DNA from: a virus | DNA length: 64,000 bases | Reading direction: 5' to 3' (one strand) | IMG/VR virus record: IMGVR_UViG_3300008259_000013 | Location: 92,172 to 156,171 of that record | In this document: piece after piece, positions 1 to 7,741 of the stretch | Layout: the number at the start of each line of letters is the position of its first letter | Position numbering within the stretch: position 1 is the first letter of the stretch | Notes under the pieces: model-generated | Databases searched by the model: none | The model's input: the letters and a program-made list of their open reading frames with translations, nothing else | What the model was told of the DNA's origin: nothing | Program-made: the position numbers and the translations under genes

Positions 1-602
1 AAGGAGGGATGATAAGCACAAATAATCATGACATATATCAATTAATTAGAGCTTTTAGATCTCACGGCATGCTTAGAGAAACCACGGACGAAAGTTTAAA
101 GCAAAAAGTTTTAAATGAACATCCAGATCTTAATAAAGATTTCGTTTTCCTAGAAGCTGCTCATAATTTTAGATCAACAGAAATCAACGCTATATTAGCC
201 CTAAATCAAATACAAAATCTAGACGAAAATAATAAAATACGAGCAGAAAATTTAGATATATTTTTAAATAATTTAAACCCAGAAAAGTTTTTCGTTGATT
301 TCGACAGAGTAGGCAACTCTAATTACGCTTTCACGTTAATTCTAAAAAAACCAGATTGGGCATTAAGAATTAATGTAGAAACAGCATTGCGCAATGCAGG
401 TATTGAGTTTAGGCGAGGTTTGTCTGGCGGAGGCAACCAACTACGTCAACCCTATCTTAAGAGATTATTTGGAAATAGTTATCTTAATTTTCCAATAACT
501 GATCACTGCCATAACTTTGGCTGGTACATTGGAAACTACCCAGAACTTCCAAAACAGCGAATTACAGAGCTTACTTCTATCGTAAATGATTTACCTTCAT
601 GA
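1..602 (+). CDS. DegT/DnrJ/EryC1/StrS-family sugar aminotransferase, C-terminal part (cut by window start)
   Basis: This is the last 200 residues of a PLP-dependent aminotransferase that installs an amino group on a nucleotide-linked keto-sugar. The frame stays open to base 3 and reads G-G-M-I-S-T-N, the family's conserved E-G-G-M strand, followed by RAFRSHGM and the NFRSTEINAILALNQ helix that shapes the dimer and cofactor site. The Lys that binds PLP should lie just upstream, outside the window. The ATG at base 9, preceded by AAGGAGGG, is therefore an internal Met and not a start. The stop overlaps the next gene's ATG (ATGA). Its neighbours (heptose-type kinase, cytidylyltransferase, GDP-mannose dehydratase relative) suggest it makes an amino-sugar or amino-heptose nucleotide; the exact substrate is inference. 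Confidence 0.85.
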   Translation, partial: GGMISTNNHDIYQLIRAFRSHGMLRETTDESLKQKVLNEHPDLNKDFVFLEAAHNFRSTEINAILALNQIQNLDENNKIRAENLDIFLNNLNPEKFFVDFDRVGNSNYAFTLILKKPDWALRINVETALRNAGIEFRRGLSGGGNQLRQPYLKRLFGNSYLNFPITDHCHNFGWYIGNYPELPKQRITELTSIVNDLPS

Positions 603-1576
603 TTTTAGTCAAATCTCCATTTAGAGTATCATTTTTTGGCGGATCAACCGACTATGCTGATTTTTATGAGCAGCATGGCTCTTTTATATTCGGGTGTGCT
701 ATCAATAAATATGCATATCTTTCTATCAGAAACAAGCCTAAAATTTTATCAGAAGCCAGCACCATAAGTTATTCTAAGTTTGAACGAGTTAAAGATTTAA
801 GAGATATAGAAAATCCTTTGATCAGAGAAACTTTAAAATATTTCGGAGTAAATGGATCAATAGAATTTATCTCTTTTTCTGATATTCCATCTAGAACTGG
901 CCTAGGAGGCTCTTCTTCTTATTGCGTCGGCATGAGCCATCTTTTAAGAACCTTTTTAGGCAAAGAAATATCAAAAAAACAAATAGCAAAAGATGCTATA
1001 GAAATAGAAAGGAATATTCTCAAAGAAAGCGGAGGAATCCAAGACCAGATTTGGGCAGCGTATGGCGGTTTAAATACGATAGAAATACAAAAAAATGGAA
1101 ACTTCTTTGTAAAACCATTGCCAATCACAAATGAATTCAAGCAGCATCTCCGCGATTCAATGATTCTAATTTATTCTAACGAGCAAAGAATTTCTGATAA
1201 CGTAGCTAAATCTCACGAAAATAAAGATAAAATGCCAATCTTGAAATTGGCTTACGAAGCTTATAATCATTTACTTTCCGAAGACATTAAATCTATGGGA
1301 AATCTTATGTACAATGCTTGGCTCGAAAAATCTAAAATTTCCAGCCATGTTTCTACCAAATCTGTTGAGTCTATAATATCTTCATGTATGAACGCTGGGG
1401 CTTATGGAGCTAAATTGCTAGGAGCTGGAGGATGTGGATTCGTCTTGGTTTTATGCGACCCCTCCGTTAAGAAAAAAATATCAGAAATTTTTGCAGATAA
1501 TATTTTAGAATTTGATTTTGACTATAATGGAGCTTATACAATCTTTGATAATTCATATGGATCATCCATTAAATGA
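599..1576 (+). CDS. GHMP kinase, D-glycero-D-manno-heptose-7-phosphate kinase (HddA) type
   Basis: A 325-residue GHMP-superfamily small-molecule kinase. The start MILVKSPFRVSFFGGSTDY matches the opening of HddA-type heptose-7-phosphate kinases (R-I-S-F-F-G-G-G-T-D). The phosphate-binding loop P-S-R-T-G-L-G-G-S-S-S lies near residues 97-108 and the C-terminal motif 3 (GAYGAKLLGAGGCGFVLV) near 266-283. In the known pathway this enzyme makes heptose 1,7-bisphosphate or heptose-1-phosphate chemistry ready for a nucleotidyltransferase. A matching cytidylyltransferase-fold gene follows at once, overlapping by 20 bases. Fucokinase-like substrates are an alternative, because the family is broad. The gene starts on an ATGA overlap with the aminotransferase and shows no Shine-Dalgarno sequence. 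Confidence 0.82.
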   Translation: MILVKSPFRVSFFGGSTDYADFYEQHGSFIFGCAINKYAYLSIRNKPKILSEASTISYSKFERVKDLRDIENPLIRETLKYFGVNGSIEFISFSDIPSRTGLGGSSSYCVGMSHLLRTFLGKEISKKQIAKDAIEIERNILKESGGIQDQIWAAYGGLNTIEIQKNGNFFVKPLPITNEFKQHLRDSMILIYSNEQRISDNVAKSHENKDKMPILKLAYEAYNHLLSEDIKSMGNLMYNAWLEKSKISSHVSTKSVESIISSCMNAGAYGAKLLGAGGCGFVLVLCDPSVKKKISEIFADNILEFDFDYNGAYTIFDNSYGSSIK

Positions 1577-2003
1577 TTTTAGAGTCGGTATCGTATCTGG
1601 ATATTTTAATCCAATACACTATGGACATATAGAATATATCGATGGCGCAAAAGATAATTGCGACCTTTTGATAGCTATAGTCAATAGCGATTTACAAGTT
1701 TTTTTGAAAGGAAGCAAGCGCTTCATGGACGAAGAGCATAGAAGAAAAATCGTTTCTAGATTAAAATCTGTTGATATAGCTACTATTTCCATTGACAAAG
1801 ATAAAACTCAATGCGCTACTTTAATTAAAATAAGAGAGATGTTTCCTAAATATAAAATGTACTTTTTTAATAGCGGAGATAGAAAGGAAGGCAACCTCGT
1901 ATCGGCAGAATCTGAAACATGTAAAGCTCATAATATTTTTGAAATCGTATTAGATTTGCCTAAAATATATTCATCAAGTGATTTATTAAAAAATAATTTA
2001 TGA
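1557..2003 (+). CDS. Cytidylyltransferase-fold nucleotidyltransferase (HldE C-terminal/TagD-like)
   Basis: A 148-residue nucleotidyltransferase that should join a sugar or alditol phosphate to a nucleotide. The signature G-Y-F-N-P-I-H-Y-G-H at residues 15-24 corresponds to the GxFDxxHxGH nucleotide-binding motif (Asp replaced by Asn), and YSSSDLL near the C-terminus corresponds to the ISSTxI loop. I chose the ATG at 1557 because it places the first beta strand and the HxGH motif at the usual distance. An upstream ATG at 1512 would add 15 residues that overlap the kinase and have no family counterpart. Next to a heptose-type kinase, heptose-1-phosphate nucleotidylyltransferase is the best guess. 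Glycerol-phosphate cytidylyltransferase is the main alternative. Confidence 0.75.
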   Translation: MDHPLNDFRVGIVSGYFNPIHYGHIEYIDGAKDNCDLLIAIVNSDLQVFLKGSKRFMDEEHRRKIVSRLKSVDIATISIDKDKTQCATLIKIREMFPKYKMYFFNSGDRKEGNLVSAESETCKAHNIFEIVLDLPKIYSSSDLLKNNL

Positions 2004-2308
2004 CATTCAAAGAATATTACCAAATGTATTTGACTTTGCACAAAAATAAATGGAACAGAAGACTTCATGTTCTTGGGCAATTAGTCACGATTGCTTATTT
2101 TATTGCGTGTGTTTATTTGGTGTTTTGGAAGTCTTTGTTTTTCTTACCGTTGTTTATAGCTCTTCCTTTCGTAGTGTACCCATTTGCATGGAGCGGTCAT
2201 TTTTTCATTGAGAAAAATAAGCCAGCTGCTTTTAAGAATCCTATTTGGGCTAAAGCCGCAGATTGGGTAATGTTAAAAGATATCATCCTCGGCAGAATTG
2301 AATTCTAA
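2000..2308 (+). CDS. Mpo1/DUF962-like small membrane protein
   Basis: A 102-residue protein with the hallmarks of the DUF962 (YGL010w/Mpo1-like) family: Y-x-x-x-L-H-K-N-K-W-N-R-R-L-H-V-L-G at residues 10-27, two hydrophobic segments at about 28-62, then G-H-F-F-I-E-K-N-K-P-A-A-F and a terminal M-L-K-D-I-I-L-G-R. Yeast Mpo1 is an Fe(II)-dependent dioxygenase acting on 2-hydroxy fatty acids, and the conserved His residues are the proposed metal ligands. Bacterial members are mostly uncharacterised. It sits inside the sugar cassette with 4-base and 1-base overlaps on either side, so it is co-translated with it. Membrane location follows from the two hydrophobic helices. What it does for a phage is unknown. 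Confidence 0.8.
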   Translation: MTFKEYYQMYLTLHKNKWNRRLHVLGQLVTIAYFIACVYLVFWKSLFFLPLFIALPFVVYPFAWSGHFFIEKNKPAAFKNPIWAKAADWVMLKDIILGRIEF

Positions 2309-3438
2309 TGAAAATTATTGTCACAGGCATACTTGGCCAAGATGGCGCCAATATGGTGGAGTATTTATTAAAAAATACTACCGCTGAAATTTATGGAATG
2401 ATTAGAAGAAGCTCTAATCCAAATTTTATAAATTGTTTAAATTTTATTGGAGATTCTAGATTTAAATTGGTTTATGGAGACCTTTCGGATAGCGTAAGCA
2501 TAGATAATCTAGTAAGAGAAATCCAGCCAGATTATTTTATTAATTTTGCTGCTCAAAGTTTTGTAGGATGTAGTTGGAATATTCCGCTTCAGACATTCGA
2601 CACTAACGCTACAGGCGTAGTAAGATGCTTAGAAGCTATAAGAAGATTTAAGCCAAACTGCCGATTTTACTCTGCTGGATCTAGTGAAGAATTTGGCGAC
2701 GTTTCTGCTATTCCCCAAGACATAACCCACCCCATCCGCCCAAGGAGTCCATATGGTGCATCCAAAGCTGCTGCAAGACATGCTGTTAAAGTTTACAGAG
2801 AGTCTTATAACTTATACGCTATACATGGAATTCTTTTTAATCACGAAGGAACTAAGAGAGGAGAAGAGTTTGTAACCAGAAAGATAACAAAGGGTGTTGC
2901 TAGAATATATCACGCTCTTAAAAATAATAAGACATTTAATCCGATAGAATTAGGTAATTTAGATGCTAAAAGAGACTGGTCCGACTCTGAAGATTTTGTT
3001 GATGGTGTATGGAAAATGTTAAATCAAGAAATTTATAGAAAAGAAGATTTTCAACCAGAACTTTATAGAGAAGAATCTTATAGTAAAAATTTACTTAAAA
3101 ACATAAAAGATTATGTTCTTTCTAGCGACGAGACTCATTCTATTAGAGAATTTATTGAAATTGCATTTAATGAAATTGGAATTGAAGGAGTTTGGCACGG
3201 AACTGGAATTTTAGAAGAATATAGTATTTCTACAAAGTACGCCATCGCAAATGATCCATTGTCTTCTGTTTTAATTAAAGTAAATGAAAAATTTTACAGA
3301 CCAGCAGAAGTCGATTTATTGATGGGAGACTCTACGCCAGCCAGAACAGAACTTAATTGGCTTCCAAAAACTGATTTCCAAGGTCTGGTGAAAAAGATGG
3401 TCGCCCACGACATATCTCTCCTTGACAAATCGGCTTGA
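2308..3438 (+). CDS. gmd: GDP-mannose 4,6-dehydratase-like extended SDR (possibly acting on GDP-heptose)
   Basis: A 376-residue NAD(P)-dependent sugar-nucleotide dehydratase. The Rossmann motif G-I-L-G-Q-D-G is at residues 7-13. The family strand NFAAQSFVGCSW is near 80-91. The catalytic Y149-G-A-S-K153 sits in SPYGASKAA, and the Gmd loop NHEGTKRGEEFVTRKI is preserved with small changes. Gmd makes GDP-4-keto-6-deoxymannose, the usual substrate for a DegT-type 4-aminotransferase such as the one at the window start. Relatives such as WcbK and DmhA act on GDP-manno-heptose, which fits the HddA-type kinase here better; that choice is inference. Between residues about 240 and 280 there is a charged stretch that looks longer than in typical Gmd. 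The gene's last codons carry the -35 box of the next promoter. Confidence 0.85.
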   Translation: MKIIVTGILGQDGANMVEYLLKNTTAEIYGMIRRSSNPNFINCLNFIGDSRFKLVYGDLSDSVSIDNLVREIQPDYFINFAAQSFVGCSWNIPLQTFDTNATGVVRCLEAIRRFKPNCRFYSAGSSEEFGDVSAIPQDITHPIRPRSPYGASKAAARHAVKVYRESYNLYAIHGILFNHEGTKRGEEFVTRKITKGVARIYHALKNNKTFNPIELGNLDAKRDWSDSEDFVDGVWKMLNQEIYRKEDFQPELYREESYSKNLLKNIKDYVLSSDETHSIREFIEIAFNEIGIEGVWHGTGILEEYSISTKYAIANDPLSSVLIKVNEKFYRPAEVDLLMGDSTPARTELNWLPKTDFQGLVKKMVAHDISLLDKSA

Positions 3439-3450
3439 TCAGGCAATACT
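3422..3450 (+). promoter_or_regulatory. Sigma70-like promoter predicted to give a leaderless mRNA (GTG start at 3457)
   Basis: TTGACA (3422-3427), a 17-base spacer and AATACT (3445-3450) are followed after 6 bases by the GTG of the next gene. The -35 box lies inside the last codons of the dehydratase gene. Three other places in this half share the layout, which makes it more credible than the -10 box alone would. Confidence 0.55.
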
Positions 3451-3456
3451 AGGCGG

Positions 3457-3816
3457 GTGACTGCGAAAACCAAAAAGCCCAGAAGTCTAAGCAAGCAACA
3501 ACAATTAATCATAAATTTTTTATTAGAAACTAAGTCTTGTAATTGGCCTAACGAGATGCGAATCGCAAATATGCTTATTAAAGAGCATGGCTTTGAGTGG
3601 CTCATGAGCCTTAGAGGCAGGACCAAAGTTATATCGCTTGTTTGGTTTTTGGGCGAAAACGGGAAAAATTTTCTAAGAGACATCAAAAAATATCAATCCC
3701 TTTCTTTTGAAAAGGAGAAAATAATTCTAGAAGATAAACCTGTTGCCCCAGAAGTCGAAGTAAATAAAAAACCAACCTCAGTCAAAGAGTTCTTAAATCT
3801 TTTTAACAAAAAATAA
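3457..3816 (+). CDS. Hypothetical 119-residue basic protein before recA
   Basis: I do not recognise this family. The N-terminus is rich in Lys and Ser, the middle (residues about 10-80) looks alpha-helical with conserved-looking Trp and Arg (NEMRIANMLIKEHGFEW, then GRTKVISLVWFLGENG), and the C-terminus is a Lys/Pro linker ending in the short helix SVKEFLNLFNKK. The layout suggests a DNA- or protein-binding adaptor. Its place just ahead of recA allows a recombination-mediator role, but no motif proves that. The start is GTG, 6 bases after a -10-like box and without a Shine-Dalgarno sequence. The gene ends 1 base before the recA ATG. Confidence 0.6.
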   Translation: MTAKTKKPRSLSKQQQLIINFLLETKSCNWPNEMRIANMLIKEHGFEWLMSLRGRTKVISLVWFLGENGKNFLRDIKKYQSLSFEKEKIILEDKPVAPEVEVNKKPTSVKEFLNLFNKK

Positions 3817-3817
3817 T

Positions 3818-4933
3818 ATGGCAAGACCCAAGAAAGAAGTGCAAGAAGTAGCAGAAGAATCAAACGCTTCAGGAAAACTAAAGGTTCTAGATAGCATCCT
3901 AAGCCGCAACAAAGATCACCATTATGCTTTTGATAATAATATTGATTATATCGTCAGCAGCGGCAGCTTGACTCTCGATATTGAAATGGGCGGCGGCATT
4001 CACCCCGGTATAGTACGGTCTTCTGGAATCACTGAAGGCGGCAAGACCAGCAACGCTCTTGCCTTCGCCCGTAATTTTCAAGTATTGCACCCTGAGAAAG
4101 GTTGTATTATTTATATCAAATCAGAGGGCCGTCTTAGCGAAAATATGGTCGCTAGGTCTGGTGTTGATACAGATCCAGCAAAATGGCGAGTCATTCCTAC
4201 AAACGATTATGAGTTTGTGACCGACACAATGCGCGAATTGATTAAAGATAATGATGAAGGCAACATTTACTTTTTTATAATTGATAGCCTCGACGCTTTG
4301 GTTCCCAGAAATGATCTAGCCAAGTCTGCTACTGAAGCGAACAAAACCGCTGGAGCGGCTTTGCTCACATCAGATCTGTTGCGCAAGATGGCTGCGGCCT
4401 TTTCTTCTAGAGGCCATATTTGCTTCATTATTTCTCAAGTTAGATCTTCGATCAAGATTAACCCGTACGAGAAAGGCGACCCAAAGGTCACTAACGCAAG
4501 CGGCGGAAATGCTGCTCTGCACTACTCCGATTGGATCCTTGAATTCCAGCAGCGGTGGAATAAAGATTTTATTTATGCTAACGCTAAAGGCGATGGCAAC
4601 CCTGTTGGTCATTGGTGCAAGATAGTCTTTAGAAAGACGCCTAATGAAAAGTCTGGTAGAGAGGTCCGCTATCCAATCAAATATGGACGCTCTAACGGCT
4701 CTAGTGTTTGGGTGGAATACGAAATCGTAGACCAACTTTTAGCTTGGGAATTTGCCCACGCCAAAGGAGCGTGGATTACCATTACCGACGAGCTTATCAA
4801 AGAACTTGCTGACAATAGTCTTGAGATGCCAAAACAACATCAAGGCGAGGCCAATCTTAAAAATTTCCTTGAAGAGCATCAAGACATTACACAGTATTTA
4901 TTCAATAAATTTATAAGCGCTCTTAAAAAGTGA
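3818..4933 (+). CDS. recA: RecA/UvsX-type recombinase
   Basis: A 371-residue strand-exchange ATPase that forms filaments on ssDNA for recombination-dependent replication and repair. Walker A is G70-I-T-E-G-G-K-T77. The segment YIKSEGRLS corresponds to the FIDAEHALD block of RecA and keeps the catalytic Glu. Walker B is the hydrophobic strand YFFIIDSLDALVPR, and FIISQVRSSI matches the loop-L1 strand with its ATP-sensing Gln. The first 30 residues are a charged extension, and the C-terminal domain is shorter and unlike that of E. coli RecA. The ATG comes one base after the upstream stop with an A-rich, non-Shine-Dalgarno leader, suggesting coupling. The next gene overlaps by 4 bases and encodes a nuclease, consistent with a recombination module. 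Confidence 0.93.
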   Translation: MARPKKEVQEVAEESNASGKLKVLDSILSRNKDHHYAFDNNIDYIVSSGSLTLDIEMGGGIHPGIVRSSGITEGGKTSNALAFARNFQVLHPEKGCIIYIKSEGRLSENMVARSGVDTDPAKWRVIPTNDYEFVTDTMRELIKDNDEGNIYFFIIDSLDALVPRNDLAKSATEANKTAGAALLTSDLLRKMAAAFSSRGHICFIISQVRSSIKINPYEKGDPKVTNASGGNAALHYSDWILEFQQRWNKDFIYANAKGDGNPVGHWCKIVFRKTPNEKSGREVRYPIKYGRSNGSSVWVEYEIVDQLLAWEFAHAKGAWITITDELIKELADNSLEMPKQHQGEANLKNFLEEHQDITQYLFNKFISALKK

Positions 4934-5346
4934 AGCTTTACAATGTGTACGGAAAGATAGTTAGCAAAAATGTCTCTCAATATTTGATTGACTGGGACGC
5001 TAATTCTCGATCCAAAGTACAATTCAACACAAAGCAATTCTTAAGGACTTACTGGAAAAATCATATAGTATACGAAGAGTTTCCCGTCTTTGGCTCTAGA
5101 CTGAAAGTAGATATCGTCAACGCTACCCTCAGAATAGCCGTTGAAGTACACGGCAAGCAACACACTTCATATAATAAATTTTTTCATGGTGAGTCTCGTC
5201 TAAACTATCTTAAATCTATTAAAAGAGATGTAGCTAAAGAGAAGTGGCTATCTATAAATAAGTTCCAACTTGTGGAAATTTATGAAGACGAAGTCAAAAA
5301 TCTTTCCGCTCAGTTTTTTAAGGATAAATTTAATATAATTCTTTAA
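4930..5346 (+). CDS. PD-(D/E)XK nuclease, VSR/DUF559-like (possible junction or mismatch endonuclease)
   Basis: A 138-residue protein with a compact restriction-endonuclease-like core. D61 (KVDIV) and E72-V-H-G-K-Q-H78 form the D...ExK-type active-site strand pair as seen in VSR and DUF559 proteins, followed by R-D-x-x-K-E-K-W and the strand LVEIYEDEV. In the VSR group this fold cuts beside mismatches. Phage relatives near recA genes could resolve branched DNA. It has an Asp-x10-Glu spacing and a Lys two residues after H74. It overlaps recA (GTG start on GTGA) and abuts the helicase gene by 1 base, so it belongs to the replication and recombination operon. The specific substrate is not shown by the sequence. 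Confidence 0.7.
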   Translation: MKLYNVYGKIVSKNVSQYLIDWDANSRSKVQFNTKQFLRTYWKNHIVYEEFPVFGSRLKVDIVNATLRIAVEVHGKQHTSYNKFFHGESRLNYLKSIKRDVAKEKWLSINKFQLVEIYEDEVKNLSAQFFKDKFNIIL

Positions 5347-6809
5347 TGGCCATATACTCGCTACAGGTAGAAAAATACGTCTTGTCTGGTCTTATCAGAC
5401 ATCCAGCTTCTTTCGCTGACATAGAAAGCTTTATTAATGAAAGTGATTTTATTAATGATGTGCATTACACCATCTTCTGCGTCTTCAAGGAAACGTTTAA
5501 CAAAGGCGAGCAGATTGACAAGATCTTGATTTCTCAAAAATGCAAGAATCTTGGGATTACATTTAAGGATCAATCTATTGATATCTTTAGTTATGTTAAC
5601 AGCATCTGTTTGATACCAACCTCTCAGGCTGGTCTTATTGAAGGCGCTAAAGAGTTGCTTAAACTGCGCGTCAGGCGAGAAATCGAGCAGACCGGGGACG
5701 AGATCAAAAAGTTTGCTAATTCTTGCGCCGAAAAGCCAATTGAAGAAATCATTACAGAATCTGATAAGATTTACAATAGCAAAATTTGCACCTACGCCTC
5801 TGAAAATAATAAACCAGAAGACATAACTAATAATGTCATTGAAATTATTGAAGAGCGCGGCAACAACCCCATCGAAGACACAGGCCTAACAAGCCCTTAC
5901 GCGAACTTTAATCGCCTCTATGGCGGAATTCGACCCGGCAATCTGTATGCTTGGGTAAGCAGGCCAAAGCATGGCAAGTCAACGATCCTAAATGATCTCG
6001 CCATCAAAATTACTTCAATTAACAAAGGATGCAAGGCGCTGGTTCTTGATACAGAAATGTCTACCATAGATATGAAGTTTAGAATAGCTTCATCTTTGAC
6101 TGGAATTCCAGTATGGTATCTTGAAACTGGAAACTGGAAAAAGAACAATAATCTATATCAAAAGTTTGAGCAAAGTAAGGATAAAATTCGTGCTCTTAAT
6201 AATCAAGTCGATCATTTACAAGTCGCAGGCAAACCAATTGAAGAGGTTGTTTCTATTGTCAAGCGCTGGTATTTCTCGAAGGTAGGTCGTGGCAATCAAT
6301 GTGTTGTTGTTTACGATTATATTAAATTAACCGGAGAATCAGATAAGAATAAACAAGAATATCAGCTAATCGGCGAAAAAGTCAATGCCTTAAAGGAGCT
6401 TTGCTCTGAGCTTAATATTCCCATTCTTACTGCTTGCCAATTAAATCGTAGCGCAGAAAGCGGCGTTGATGATAGCAGCGCGATCTCTCAGTCTGATCGG
6501 TTGCAATGGTTCGCTTCATTTGTAGCTATTTTTAGACGCAAAAGTGTTGAAGAAATAGCTGACGACGGCCCAGAATTTGGTTCTCATAAGCTCATACCGC
6601 TTGCCACCCGCTTTCAAGGAAAAGATTCTGCTGGCCATCACGACTTAGTCAGAATCCAAGAAGGCAAAAAAGTTAAATATATGCCTAACTATATAAGCTT
6701 TAACATTAATAATTTTAATGTTCAAGAGACTGGAACGCTTGAGGATATTCTGTCTGCGAGAGCGTTGAAACCTGAGCTTGATGATTCTGGCGATGGCGAA
6801 GTTCTATGA
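5346..6809 (+). CDS. dnaB: DnaB-type replicative DNA helicase
   Basis: A 487-residue hexameric 5'-3' helicase. The N-terminal domain (residues about 1-100, EKYVLSGLIRHP onward) is the primase-interaction region of DnaB. The RecA-like motor domain starts near residue 175. Walker A is S205-R-P-K-H-G-K-S212, with Ser in place of the usual first Gly. DTEMSTIDMKFRIASSLTGIP matches the DnaB H1a region, VVVYDYIKL is Walker B, and TACQLNRSAE is motif H3 with its Gln and Arg. QGKDSAGHHDLVRI contains the arginine-finger-like end. The next gene is the primase, overlapping by 4 bases, so helicase and primase are made together as in a bacterial primosome. No helicase loader gene is recognised nearby. Confidence 0.93.
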   Translation: MAIYSLQVEKYVLSGLIRHPASFADIESFINESDFINDVHYTIFCVFKETFNKGEQIDKILISQKCKNLGITFKDQSIDIFSYVNSICLIPTSQAGLIEGAKELLKLRVRREIEQTGDEIKKFANSCAEKPIEEIITESDKIYNSKICTYASENNKPEDITNNVIEIIEERGNNPIEDTGLTSPYANFNRLYGGIRPGNLYAWVSRPKHGKSTILNDLAIKITSINKGCKALVLDTEMSTIDMKFRIASSLTGIPVWYLETGNWKKNNNLYQKFEQSKDKIRALNNQVDHLQVAGKPIEEVVSIVKRWYFSKVGRGNQCVVVYDYIKLTGESDKNKQEYQLIGEKVNALKELCSELNIPILTACQLNRSAESGVDDSSAISQSDRLQWFASFVAIFRRKSVEEIADDGPEFGSHKLIPLATRFQGKDSAGHHDLVRIQEGKKVKYMPNYISFNINNFNVQETGTLEDILSARALKPELDDSGDGEVL

Positions 6810-7741
6810 ATGACTGCGAATCTGTAAGAAAAATACTTACTGACATAGGATATGTTTTAACTGATCATGGCCGAGAATATCGGACAAGACCTCTTTATAG
6901 AGATTCCGGTAACGATAATGTTCTTAGAATTTGGAAGAATTCTGGCCAATGGGTGGACTTCAAAGAAAACATTAGCGGTTCTATTGAAGATTTAGTAAAA
7001 CTTACCCTAAAACTTAAAACGATTGACGATGCTAAAAAGTGGATTTCTGAGAAAGGGATAGACACATCTTATTCTGAAGACCACCAGCAAAGAGTCACCA
7101 CCACCCAAACTACTGTTTTCGATAAATCTTTATTAATAAAGCTCTCAAGAGACGATTCTTATTGGGAAGGAAGAGGTATTTCAACTCAAACCTTGCAACC
7201 GTTCCAAGGAGGCGTTGCTTCTACAGGCAAGATGTTTAATAGATATGTTTTTCCCATCTTTAACTGCAAAGATGAGATAGTCGGATTCGCTGGGAGAGAT
7301 GTTTCTAAAACAAGTCTAGAAGGACGACCTAAGTGGAAGCTTATTGGAGATAAAAAAGAGTGGGCCTTCCCGCTAAAGGTTAATGCTAAAGACATCAAGT
7401 CTTCTAAAATAATTATCTTAGTAGAAAGCATAGGCGATATGCTGGCGCTTAGAGAAAATGGAATTAATAATTCTATTGTTTCTTTTGGTTTAAACCTTTC
7501 TCCTAAAATTATTTACTCTTTGATTGGCTATAATCCTAAAAAAATTATCATTGCTTTCAACGACGACTCTTTTAATAATGCTGCCGGAAATCTGGCGGCA
7601 GAATCAGCGCAGCAAAGGCTTTTAAATTACTTTGATCCAAGTCAAGTGCAAATCAAGCTTCCTTTCGGAGCAAAAGATTTTGGAGAAATGCATTTAAAAG
7701 ATAGATCTTTAGTTTTTAACTGGTATAATTCTATCCAATGA
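6806..7741 (+). CDS. DnaG-like TOPRIM primase with a Cys-less N-terminal domain
   Basis: A 311-residue primase. Residues 5-70 (YRTRPLYRDSGNDNVLRIW, then GQWVDFKENISGSIEDLV) follow the fold pattern of the DnaG/gp4 zinc-finger domain but lack the four metal-binding Cys/His residues. The RNA-polymerase basal region precedes the TOPRIM core: ILVESIGDMLAL with E207, then IIIAFNDDS with D253 and D254, the magnesium-binding residues. It lacks the long C-terminal helicase-binding domain of bacterial DnaG. It should synthesise RNA primers for the DnaB-type helicase encoded just upstream. A helicase-independent primer-synthesis role cannot be excluded. Start ATG overlaps the previous TGA (ATGA). Confidence 0.88.
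   Translation: MNDCESVRKILTDIGYVLTDHGREYRTRPLYRDSGNDNVLRIWKNSGQWVDFKENISGSIEDLVKLTLKLKTIDDAKKWISEKGIDTSYSEDHQQRVTTTQTTVFDKSLLIKLSRDDSYWEGRGISTQTLQPFQGGVASTGKMFNRYVFPIFNCKDEIVGFAGRDVSKTSLEGRPKWKLIGDKKEWAFPLKVNAKDIKSSKIIILVESIGDMLALRENGINNSIVSFGLNLSPKIIYSLIGYNPKKIIIAFNDDSFNNAAGNLAAESAQQRLLNYFDPSQVQIKLPFGAKDFGEMHLKDRSLVFNWYNSIQ

Noticed and set aside
1-11. AAGGAGGG followed by ATG looks like an ideal Shine-Dalgarno sequence and start
   Set aside because: The frame continues upstream as G-G, and G-G-M-I-x-T-N is the conserved strand of the aminotransferase family, so the gene is cut by the window edge.
1512-1556. Upstream ATG (1512) for the cytidylyltransferase
   Set aside because: It adds 15 residues overlapping the kinase without family counterpart; ATG at 1557 fits the domain start.
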